Source: Nocardia altamirensis NBRC 108246 (GTDB lineage Bacteria > Actinomycetota > Actinomycetes > Mycobacteriales > Mycobacteriaceae). Taken from it: a DNA stretch of 64,000 nucleotides. The DNA lies in NCBI RefSeq assembly GCF_001612685.1, contig NZ_BDAY01000007.1, positions 162,339-226,338 of the forward strand, given 5' to 3'. A model generated the notes under the pieces. That model saw only the letters and a list, made by a program, of their open reading frames with translations, did no database searches and was not told the DNA's origin. Shown here piece after piece: positions 1 to 10,700 of the stretch. Within the stretch, counting starts at the first letter, position 1; each line of letters starts with the position of its first letter. The position numbers and the translations under genes were made by a program.

Positions 1-232
1 GCCCTGCCACCACGACGCGGCGCCCGACCAGCCGAACCATCGTCGTACTGATCAGCATTCGCAATGGCCCGAACTGAAATACCAACATGGCCACCAGCAC
101 GAGGAGCGGACCGCCCCCCATCAACAACCCCACCCCGAAATCCGGCACCCCACCAGCATCCCACCAAGCACCGAACCAACCCCGCCACTCGACGCTATTG
201 CACTGGTCTAGTACATGACTGAGCTGTCCCAC
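1..232 (-). CDS. Partial membrane protein, cut by the window edge
   Basis: On the minus strand an open frame runs from a GTG at 232 off the left edge, giving about 77 complete codons. The first 35 residues are Trp- and Gly-rich (it reads EWRGWFGAWWDAGG near residue 15). They are followed by a hydrophobic stretch containing GPLLVLVAMLVFQF, which could be a membrane segment, and then a basic stretch. The composition looks like a real protein rather than an antisense shadow, but the ribosome site in front of the GTG is weak and the start could be an internal ATG instead. I do not recognise a family. It lies downstream of and on the same strand as the hydrolase at 478-1428. Confidence 0.4.
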   Translation of the reverse strand, partial: MGQLSHVLDQCNSVEWRGWFGAWWDAGGVPDFGVGLLMGGGPLLVLVAMLVFQFGPLRMLISTTMVRLVGRRVVVAG

Positions 233-353
233 TCGTGGAGCCGCCGCATGCAATCAACCAGCGGCGACGGTGACCTTCTGTCAAACCCGGCCCGGCCCGC
301 CTACAGGCCTGAGATCTCGGTATACGGGATTGGTGGGGTGGTTCCTCGTCGAG

Positions 354-402
354 GGGGTACTGGTGCAGGTGGCTTCTCGTGCGATGCCTGCACCAGTACC
401 CC
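354..402. terminator. 16-bp perfect inverted repeat, possible terminator
   Basis: The arms GGGGTACTGGTGCAGG (354-369) and CCTGCACCAGTACCCC (387-402) are perfectly complementary around a 17-base loop. It lies about 75 bases beyond the stop of the minus-strand hydrolase and upstream of the partial membrane gene, so a terminator for the hydrolase is the simplest reading. There is no U-tract on either strand, and a protein-binding palindrome is possible. Confidence 0.5.
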
Positions 403-477
403 ATGATCTTGAACTCGACTCCGCTACAAGGGATTGTGCGGCGGGTGGGTGGTGCGCACTGCCTGCGCCGCAGAACA

Positions 478-1428
478 TTAGGCGACGAGGGTGAGGTGGG
501 TGGGTTTGGGGGTGGCGCCGGTGCGGGTGAGGAGGCGGGACAGGGCTTCGGCGACGTGGGTCGGCTGTTCGAGGATTATCGAATGGCCTGCGCCGTCGAG
601 GATGACGAGGTCGGAGTATTCGACGGCGGTGGCCATGGCGACGGAGTGCGAGGGTGGGGTCATCAGGTCGGCGGCGCCGCAGAGGATGAGGGTGGGGATC
701 TTGGAAAGGGCTGGGAGGGTAGCGGTTTGGTCGTAGGCCATGAAGCTGGTCAAGAAGGTGGCCATGGTGACGATGGGGGTTTCGTTGTGCATGGCATTGG
801 CCAGCGCCAGCACTCGGGGGCTGATCTTGCGGTTGCCGAACTCGGCGGTGCGGACGATCGGGGCGAAGACCTTGCAGGCGAGGCGTTTTGCGTGCTGCAT
901 GGTGCGGGGAGCGCAACGGACGGCGGCTTGGAAGAGCGAGATGATCGGGTGGCGAAGCAGGCGTCCGAAGCCCGCGTCGGCGAGACCGCTTGCGGCCGTG
1001 GCGAGCAGGGCGACGCCGACGATGCGAGTGCCGATCTGATGCGGGTGCTGGCTCAGGTAGGTGAGTGCGGTCATGCCGCCCATGGAGTGACCGACCAGGA
1101 TGAGGGGGCCGGTGGGGGCGACCGTGTCGAGCACGGTGTGCAGGTCGCGACCCAGCTGGTCGAGGGTGTAGGTGTCGCGCGGGGCCGCAGTGGAGTCGCC
1201 GTGGCCGCGGTGGTCGTAGCAAACGACCCTGGCGTGCGGGAATTGGCGCATCAAGGAGTCGCGGACGTCGGTCCATGATTCGGTGCGCAGGCAATGTCCG
1301 TGCAGGAGAACGACGGTGAGGTCGGCGCTGCGCGGTCCGTATTCGCGCACCGCGAGTGCCACACCGTCGGCGGTCGAGATCGTGGCACGACGTTCGGCCG
1401 AGGTGGCGCGGGTGCTCGAGATCGACAT
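478..1428 (-). CDS. Alpha/beta hydrolase
   Basis: 316 residues, alpha/beta-hydrolase fold. The N-terminal half shows the oxyanion-hole strand VVLLHGHCLR and the nucleophile elbow GHSMGG. The acid region ILCGAADLMT and the catalytic histidine in GAGHS follow near the end, so the triad appears complete. The frame is open further upstream, but the ATG at 1428 has GGAG seven bases in front and gives a normal N-terminus. The gene is divergent from the large NRPS, which lacks its own thioesterase. A role in releasing or editing the NRPS product is therefore possible, but that rests on position only. It could equally be an unrelated esterase, epoxide hydrolase or haloperoxidase-like enzyme. Confidence 0.85.
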   Translation of the reverse strand: MSISSTRATSAERRATISTADGVALAVREYGPRSADLTVVLLHGHCLRTESWTDVRDSLMRQFPHARVVCYDHRGHGDSTAAPRDTYTLDQLGRDLHTVLDTVAPTGPLILVGHSMGGMTALTYLSQHPHQIGTRIVGVALLATAASGLADAGFGRLLRHPIISLFQAAVRCAPRTMQHAKRLACKVFAPIVRTAEFGNRKISPRVLALANAMHNETPIVTMATFLTSFMAYDQTATLPALSKIPTLILCGAADLMTPPSHSVAMATAVEYSDLVILDGAGHSIILEQPTHVAEALSRLLTRTGATPKPTHLTLVA

Positions 1429-1700
1429 CGGTGGCTCCGGTCGGGTTGCGGTGGACTTGTCTAACTGTGCGCCGGATGTGCTGCCGGTTTTAGGGACCCG
1501 AGTGCTGAGGTCTTGCCCCACGGGGGTGGGCCGATCGCCACCAAGGGTGTGGGTGCCCCTGATGTTCGGGGCGGTAGTTATGGGGTCTAACCAGGCCGAA
1601 TGGACTAAATGGACTAATACGTCGGACGACTGCCGATCTGGGTAGCTTGATTTTCAACCTCGCTGAAGTTCTCGATCGACCGGCGGAGGAGGGAATCGGC
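1429..1700. promoter_or_regulatory. Divergent control region hydrolase/NRPS
   Basis: This is the only space available for the NRPS promoter and the hydrolase promoter. It contains a tandem 9-bp direct repeat AATGGACTA at 1599-1607 and 1608-1616, followed by TAATAC (1615-1620), which resembles a -10 hexamer. No convincing -35 is visible. The repeat is a candidate activator or repressor site. GGAGGAGGGA at 1684-1693 is the ribosome site that decides the NRPS start at 1701. Confidence 0.4.
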
Positions 1701-4700
1701 ATGGCGGATCCGGACATCGGTGTCGCGGGGGAGACGACGCTGGTGACGCTGTTCGAGGCGCGGGTGGCGCGGACACCGGCTGCGGCGGCGGTGACGTTCG
1801 AGGGCGTGACGTTGTCGTATGGCGAATTCGCTGCTCGGGTGAATCAACTGGCGCGGCATTTGATTTCGCTGGGTGTCGGCCCGGATATGTTGGTCGGCTT
1901 GGGAATCAGCCGGTCCATCGACTGGGTCGTCGGCATGTATGCGGTGGTTGTCGCCGGCGGTGGGTGTATGCCGCTGGATCCGGAGCATCCGGTGGTGCGT
2001 AGCCGCTACATGCTCGAGACAGCGGGTGTCGGGTGTGTGCTGACCACGGCGCAGGACAGCTTCGATGTGGGCGGGTCGGACGTGGTTGTGGTGGAGATCG
2101 ATCGGGTCGATGTCTCGGGTCGCGCGGTGACGTCGGTCGATGATGCGGATCGGCTGGTGCCGCTTCGTTCTTCGAATACGGCGTACGTGATGTTCACGTC
2201 CGGTTCGACGGGTCAGCCGAAGGGCGTGGCGATTTCGCACGCCGCGATCGTCAATCGGTTGGCATGGATGCAGGCGCACTACGAACTGACGGCAGCCGAT
2301 GTGGTGTTGCACAAGTCGCCGACCACCTTCGACGTGACGGCGTGGGAGCTGTTCTTGCCGTTGCAGATCGGTGCACGGATGGTGGTTGCCGTGCCCGGTG
2401 GGCATCGTGATCCCCGGTATCTCGCTGATCTGATCGTGCGCGTAGGGGTGACGGTCGCGCATTTCGTGCCGTCGATGATGGCGGTGTTCGTTGCCGAGCC
2501 GAAAGCTGCCGAATGCATAGGGCTCCACCATGTTTTTGCCTCGGGTGAAACCTTGCCTGCGTCGACGGCGCAGCGGTTGGTGTCGTTGACCGGCGCCAGG
2601 CTGCACAATTTGTACGGCCCGACCGAGGCTGCGGTGGAAGCCACCTATCACGAGGTGCGCCCGGCGGACACGCTGTCGGTGCCGATCGGTCGGCCGATGG
2701 ACAACACTCGGGCTTACGTTCTCGACGATCGGCTGCAGCTGGTCGCTGCGGGCGTGGTGGGTGAACTGTATTTGGCAGGTGTGCAGCTGGCGCGCGGTTA
2801 TGTCGGGCGCCCGGACCTGACCGCTGATCGGTTCGTGGCCAACCCGTTCAGTACGGGCGAGCGACTGTATCGCACCGGCGATCAGGGGAAGTGGACGACG
2901 GATGGAGAGCTGGAGTATCTGGGTCGCAATGACTTTCAGGTGAAGCTGCGCGGCGTGCGGATCGAACCGGGTGAGATCGAAGCGGTGTTGTCGTCGCATC
3001 CTGCGGTGACTCGCGCCGTTGTCACCGTGGCCGTTCGGCCGGTTGCCGAGGGCGATAAGCAGTTAGTCGGGTATGTCACCGTCGATCCGGACAGCGTCAC
3101 CGCCGCCGCCGAGGACACCGTCGAAACCGAGATGGTCGACGACTGGCAGCGCCTCTACGACGAGCTGTATCTGGACGATGCGGACGCAGCGGTCGAGGGC
3201 GACTTCACCGGCTGGAACAGCAGCTATACCGGGGAACCGATTCCGGTGGCGGACATGCGGCAATGGCGGGACGCCGCCGTCGACCGAATTCGCGCGCTGC
3301 GTCCTCGGCGCATTCTGGAGATCGGCGTCGGATCCGGTCTGCTGTTGTTCGAACTCGCCGGAGTGTGCGAACAGTATTGGGCCACAGATTTTTCCGAGGC
3401 AGCGATCCGAAATCTGGGCCGGGGGTTGCCGGGATACGAGTGGGCCGACCGTGTCGTCTTGGAGACGCGCACCGCGCATGACATCGCAGGATTGCCGCGC
3501 GAGCACTTCGACACCATCATCGTGAACTCGGTCGCGCAGTACTTTCCGAGCGAAAGCTACCTGCGTCGAGTCATCGATGGCGCATTGGGGTTGCTCGCAC
3601 CGGGTGGGGCGATCTTCTTCGGTGATATTCGCAATCAGACTTTGCTGGAAGAGTTTTCGACCGCTGTGAAGGTTGTCCGACATGGTGATGCGGATGCCGT
3701 GCAGGCCAGGGCTCGCACGGCCGTGCGCACGGAACAGGAACTGCTGTTAGCACCCGAGTACTTCACGGCTCTTGCCCGAGGAATGGACGAGATCGGCGCT
3801 GTCGATATCCAACTGAAACGTGGGCGGGTAATCAACGAACTGACCTGCTACCGCTATGACGTCGTGCTGCGCAAACGACCGACGGATGCCCGATCGGTGG
3901 CCGATGCGCCGAGCCTCCGGTTCATCGATCGTGATGCGTTGCGAGCGGCCCTGCGCACCAAGGATATTCAGTCGCTCCGGGTCATCGGCGTTCCGCACGA
4001 GGGGATCCGCCGCGATATCGACACCATCGCCGCGGTCTACGGTGGCTCGCGCCTGGCCACCCGCGGGATGCTGCCCGAGGATCTCTACCTGCTCGGACAC
4101 GAGCACGGCTATACGACGGCGGTCACCTGGTCGCCCCGCAACGGCTACCTGGATGCCGTATTCGTGGATGCGGCCGACCAGAGACCGCTCACCGATGTGT
4201 ATCAACCGCGGGAACACCTCGGCGCGCCCGGCGGATATGCGAGCAACCCCAGCGCTCGATTGCTGGGCGCTGCACTACGCCAGTACCTGATGGATCGGCT
4301 GCCCGACTTTCTGGTGCCTGCCGTCGTGATGGTGCTCGCCGAGTTCCCGTTGAGCCGCAACGGCAAGCTGGACATGCTTGCTCTGCCGGTCCCCGAACTC
4401 GTTGCGCGGGAGGACTATCGGGCGCCGGATACGGTGCGGGAACAGGTGCTTTCCGGGCTGTTCGCCGAGATCCTCGGCGTCGGTCTCATCGGTGTCGACG
4501 ACGACTTCTTCGATCTGGGCGGGCACTCGCTGCTGGTGACGCGCCTGGTGAACAGGATTCGTGTCGCCATGGGGTTCGAGGTGCCGGTCCTGACCGTGTT
4601 CGATGCGCCGACGCCGGCATCGTTGGCGGGCCGTCTCGATGCGGATGTGTCTGTGCGGCCTGCGTTGGAGGTTCGGCCTCGGCCGGAGCGGATTCCGTTG

Positions 4701-7700
4701 TCGTTTGCGCAGCAACGGATGTGGTTCCTGCATCGGCTGGAGGGACCGTCGGCGACGTACAACGTGCCGTTGGCGGTCAGATTGTCTGGCCGGGTGGATG
4801 TCGATGCGCTGGTGTCGGCACTGGGGGACGTGGTGGGCAGACACGAGAGTCTGCGGACCGTGTTCGTCGAGTTCGACGGGGAGCCAGTTCAGCGGGTGCT
4901 CGATGCCGCGAATGTCGAAGTGCCGGTGTCGGTCTCCGACGTGCCGGATGTCGAGGCCGAGGTACGTGCTGCTGCTCGTCATCGGTTCGATCTGTCCGCG
5001 GAGATTCCGCTGCACGCCACCGTGTTTCGTCGTGGTGGTGAGCATGTTCTGGTGCTGGTGATCCATCACATCGCCGCGGACGGTGGCTCGCTGCCCGTGC
5101 TGGTCCGGGATCTGTCGGCGGCGTACGCCGCGCGGTGTGACGGATGTGAGCCCCAGTTTCCGGGACTGCCGGTGCAGTACGCGGACTATGCGTTGTGGCA
5201 GCGGGAGTTGCTTGGGGAGTCGACGGATCCGGACAGCGTGGCGTCGCGGCAGTTCGAGTATTGGCAGAAGGAGTTGGCGGGTCTGCCTGAGCAGTTGGTG
5301 TTGCCGTTCGACCGCCCGCGTCCGAAGGTGTTGAGCTTCAAGGGAAACGTTGTCGAGTTCACCGTTGACCCAGGGTTGCGCACGGCGGTCGAGGCATTGG
5401 CGCGGCGCGAGGGTGCGACGGCGTCGATGGTGTTGCAGTCGGCCTTCGCGGTGCTGTTGCACAAACTCGGTGTGGGGGAGGACATTCCGATCGGGTCGCC
5501 GATCGAGGGTCGTACGGATGCGGCTTTGGCTGATCTGGTCGGGTTCTTCGTCAACACGTGGGTGTTGCGGGTCGACGTGACCGGTGGTTCCCGGTTTGTG
5601 GATGTCTTGGACCAGGTTCGCGGTAAAGCGTTGGCGGCGTACGACAATCAGGATCTGCCGTTCGAGCGCCTGATAGAACTGCTGAATCCGGTGCGTTCGA
5701 CCGCATATCACCCGCTGTTCCAGGTGATGTTCGCGTTGCAGAACAACCTGTCACATGATTTCGACCTCACCGGGGTCGACGTCACACCGATGCGAGTCAG
5801 CACCGGTACCGCCCGATTCGACTTGTTCCTCGCACTCGAGGAGCAGGGTCCCGATGGCTATGCGGGAGCCGTGGAGTACTCCACCGCCCTCTTCGATCGA
5901 CCCTCGATCGAGTTGCTGACCGAGCGATTTCTCCGCGTGCTCGAAACCGCGGTCAACGATCCCGCAGCGATAGTCGGGGAGATCGGTGTCCTCGATCCGG
6001 TTGAGCGGATGGTGGTCCTGGAGTCGTGGAACAGCTCGGCGCACGAAATCGACGGTGCGGCGACATTGGCGTCGATGTTCGAAGCGCAGGTGGTGCGAAC
6101 TCCGAATGCCTCGGCGGTGACGTTCGAGGGCGTGGTCCTCTCGTATCGAGAGTTCGCCGGTCGGGTGAACCGGTTGGCGCGACACCTGATTTCGCTTGGG
6201 GTCGGCCCGGATACCTTGGTGGGCTTGGCACTCGGTCGGTCCATCGACTCGATGGTTGGAATATATGCCGTGGTTGCGGCAGGCGGCGGATATGTGCCGC
6301 TCGACCCGGAACATCCGGCCGGGCGCAGCCGCTACGTCCTCGACACGGCGCACGCGGTCTGTCTGCTGACTACGTCGCAGCAAGCCTTCGACGCCGATCC
6401 CGATCTGGTGGTGGTCGAAGTCGATCGCGTCGACGTGTCGGCCTATTCGACGGACCCGATCACGAACGCGGAACGTTCAGCGCCGCTGCGTGCGTCGAAC
6501 ACGGCGTACGTGATCTTCACGTCGGGCTCGACCGGCCGCCCGAAAGGCGTAGCCGTCTCGCATGCGGCGATCGTGAACCGTCTGGTGTGGATGCAGGCGG
6601 CGCACCGGCTCGACGAGACCGATGTGGTGTTGCAGAAGACACCAACTACCTTCGACGTGTCGGTGTGGGAGTTGTTCTGGCCGTTGCAGACCGGTGCGCG
6701 GACGGTGCTGGCCGCGCCGGGCGCGCACCGTGATCCCCGGTATCTGGCCGAGCTGATCGCGCGGGAAGGTGTGACCGTCACGCATTTCGTGCCGTCGATG
6801 CTCGCGGTGTTCGTTGGCGAACCGAAGGCCGCCGAGTGTGTCGGCCTGCGTGCCGTTTTCGCCTCCGGCGAGACCTTGCCCGCACCGCTCGCGCAGCGGT
6901 TCTGCGCATTGACCGGTGCGCGGTTGCACAATCTGTACGGTCCGACCGAGGCAGCTGTCGACGTCACCTACCACGAGGTGGTCGCGGCGGACGTCGTATC
7001 GGTGCCGATCGGTCGGCCCGTGTTCAACACTCGGGCCTATGTTCTCGACGATCGGCTCGGCGTGGTGCCGGTGGCTGTCGCCGGCGAACTGTACCTGGCA
7101 GGCGCTCAGCTGGCACGCGCCTACGAGGGGCGGCCGGATCTCACCGCCGAGCGTTTCGTGGCCAATCCGTTTGCCACGGGTGAGCGCATGTATCGCACCG
7201 GCGACCGGGTCAGCTGGAATCGGGATGGTGAGCTGGAGTACTTGGGCCGCACTGACTTCCAGGTGAAGCTGCGTGGCCAGCGCATCGAGCCCGGCGAGAT
7301 CGTTGCGGCACTGGTCGCGCAAACTGTTGTCGCGCAGGCTGTCGTCGTGGTCCGCTCCGATGAGCACATCGGTGACCAGCTCGTCGCGTATCTGGTTGCC
7401 GAGACGGGCTGCGTCATCGACACCGAAGCCGTCTACGACCACCTCGTCGAGGAACTGCCGCCATACATGGTGCCCGCAGTGCTGATGGTGCTCGACAACG
7501 TGCCGTTGAGCCGCAACGGCAAGCTGGATACGCGCGCCCTGCCTGCCCCAGAGTTTGTCGGGCGGGGATATCGGGCTCCCGGGTCCTGGCAGGAGCAGGT
7601 GCTGGCCGGCCTGTTCGGCGAGATCCTCGGTGCGCGCGGAGTGGGTGTCGACGACAACTTCTTCGATCTCGGCGGGCACTCGCTGCTGGTGACCCGTTTG

Positions 7701-10700
7701 GTGAGCAAAATTCGGACCGCCATGGGGTTCGAGGTGCCGGTCCTTACGGTGTTCGATGCGCCGACCCCTGCGTTGCTGGCGCGTCGTCTCGATGCCGGTA
7801 TATCGGTGCGTCCCGCATTGCAGGTGCGGCAGCGACCGGAGCGTGTCCCGTTGTCGTTTGCGCAGCAGCGGATGTGGTTTCTGCATCGGCTGGAAGGCCC
7901 GTCGGCCACGTACAACATGCCACTGGCTGTGCGATTGTCCGGGCAGGTGAATGTCGAGGCGCTGACGTCGGCGATCGAGGACGTGATCGAGCGGCACGAG
8001 AGCCTGCGAACCGTGTTCGTCGAGTTCGACGGTTTCCCAACGCAACGGGTGCTCAATATCGCGGATGTCGAGGTGCCTGTTGTGGTCTCCGATGTCGATG
8101 ATCTGGGCGAGGCGATCATCGCCGCTGCACGCTATCGATTCGATCTTTCGGCCGAAATACCACTGCGCGCCAGTGTCTTTCGGCATGATAACGGGTTGGT
8201 CCTCGTGCTGGTGGTCCACCACATCGCTTCCGACGGTGCGTCCTTGTCGGCGTTGGCTCGGGATCTCTCGGCGGCCTACACCGCCAGATGCGAGGGGTGC
8301 GCACCGGACTGGCCGGAGTTGCCGGTGCAGTACGTGGATTACGCACTGTGGCAACGAGAACTGCTGGGGGAGTCGACCGATCCGGACAGCGTGGCGTCGC
8401 GGCAGTTCGAGTATTGGCAGAAGGAGCTCACAGGTCTGCCTGCGCAGTTGGTGTTGCCGTTCGACCGGCCGCGGCCGAAAGTGTTGAGCTTCAAGGGAAA
8501 CGTTGTCGAGTTCACTGTGGATGGCGAGTTGCGGTCGGCAGTGGACGGTGTGGCTCGGAGCCGTTCCGCGACGGCATCGATGGTGTTGCAGACCGTTTTT
8601 GCACTCACCTTGCACCAACTCGGTGCGGGGGAGGATATCCCGATCGGGTCGCCGATCGAGGGTCGTACGGATGCGGCTTTGGCTGATCTGGTCGGGTTCT
8701 TCGTCAACACGTGGGTGTTGCGGGTCGACGTGACCGGTGGTTCCCGGTTTGTGGATGTGCTCGATCAGGTTCGCGGTAAAGCCTTGGCGGCGTATGGCAA
8801 TCAGGATCTGCCGTTCGAGCGCCTGATAGAACTGTTGAATCCGGTGCGTTCGACCGCATATCACCCGTTGTTCCAGGTGATGTTCGCGTTGCAGAACAAC
8901 CACTCACCCGAGTTCGGCCTTCCTGGCATCGATGTCGCACCGATGTCGGTGAGTACCGACACGTCTCGATTCGACTTGCTCCTCACGCTCACCGAAGTGG
9001 ATTCCGGCTACTCCGGTGTCATCGAGTACGCCACGGATCTGTTCGATCACCGCACTGTCGAATCATTGATCGAGCGTTTCGTGCGAGTACTCGAAACAAT
9101 GGTGCACGACCCGACAACGATCGTTGGTGACAGCGAACTCCAGATCGACCACCCTCCCATCGATCCCACGCCGTTGCGCGGCAGCCGCCCGCGCCGTTCG
9201 CCATACCGCGAACCGAGAACATCGCGTGAGCGGGCCTTGGCGGGGTTGTTCGCCGAGGTGCTCGGCATGGATGCCATTGGCGCCGACGACGGCTTCTTCG
9301 ACCTGGGCGGGCATTCGCTGCTGGCGACCCAGCTGGTGAGCAAGATCCGCGTGGTCATGGGATTCGAGGTGCCGATCCTGACGGTCTTCGACGCGCCGAC
9401 CCCGGCGTTGCTGGCCGATCAGCTCGACGCCGAGGTGTCGGTGCGCCCGGCGCTGACTGCCCGATCGCGTCCGGCGCAGGTCCCGTTGTCGTTCGCGCAG
9501 CGGCGCATATGGTTCCTGCAGCGGCTGGAAGGATCATCGGCCACGTACAACGTCCCACTGGCGATCGGATTGTCCGCGCAGATCGACATCGAAGCGCTGA
9601 CCTCGGCCATCGGCGACGTGGTCGGCAGGCATGAAAGCCTGCGGACAGTATTCGTCGAGTCCGAGGGAGAGCCCGCGCAGCAGGTGCTCGAGGCCGCCGA
9701 CATCGCCGTCGAGGTGTCGGACATCGACGAACCAGCGGTCGCGATCGCCGCAGCGGCGCGCCACCGATTCGACCTCGCCACCGAAATTCCGTTGCAAGCC
9801 AGCATCTTTCACAGCCGTAAGGGCTCCGCCTTGGTACTGGTCCTTCACCACATCGCCTGCGACGGTGGCTCGCTGGCGCCCTTGGCCCGGGACCTTTCGG
9901 CGGCCTACGCGGCGCGCTGCGCCGGGCGAGCGCCGGATTGGCAGGCCCTGCCCGTGCAGTACGCGGACTATGCGTTGTGGCAGCGGGAGCTGCTCGGTGA
10001 CCAGGCAGACCCGGAGAGCTTGGCGGCCCGGCAGTTCGACTACTGGCGCAAGGAGCTGGCAGACCTCCCCGAACAGTTGCCGTTGCCCTTCGACCGGCCG
10101 CGACCGAAGGTTTCCAGCTTCCGAGGCGACAGCGCCGAGTTCACTGTTGACGCCGAACTGCGTTCGGCGATAGAAGAATTGGCGCGACGCCGGGGTGTCA
10201 CCGCGTCGATGCTGCTGCAAACCGTCTTCGCGATCGTCCTGCACAAAGTCGGTGCGGGCGACGATATTCCGATCGGGTCCCCGATCGCAGGCCGGACCGA
10301 CGCGGCACTCGCCGATCTGGTCGGATTCTTCGTCAACACCTGGGTGCTGCGGGTCGGATTCGCCGGGAACTCGCGATTCGAGGATCTCCTCGATCAGGTT
10401 CGAGGCAAGGCTTTGGCGGCGTATGGGCATCAGGATCTGCCGTTCGAGCGGCTCATCGAACTGTTGAACCCGGCGCGTTCAACGGCATACCACCCGCTGT
10501 TCCAGGTGACGTTCGCGCTGCAGAACAATCTGTCGCACGAATTCGCTCTTCCCGATGCCGTACCGATACCGGTCAGCACCGGCACGGCGAAAATGGACCT
10601 CTTCCTCTCGCTCGAGGAGCAGCCCGATGGTGGTTACGCCGGGGCCATCGAATATGCCACCGATCTCTTCGACCGGCACACCATCGACCAATTCATCGAG

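Noticed and set aside
3120..3900. Epimerization domain in the first NRPS module
   Set aside because: The insertion has SAM-binding motifs (LEIGVGSG) between A8 and A9, and lacks HHxxxDG, so it is a methyltransferase.
6477..8903. 808-residue minus-strand open frame inside the NRPS gene
   Set aside because: Antisense shadow of a high-GC coding region: Arg/His/Gln-rich, no domains, and the plus strand has perfect NRPS motifs.
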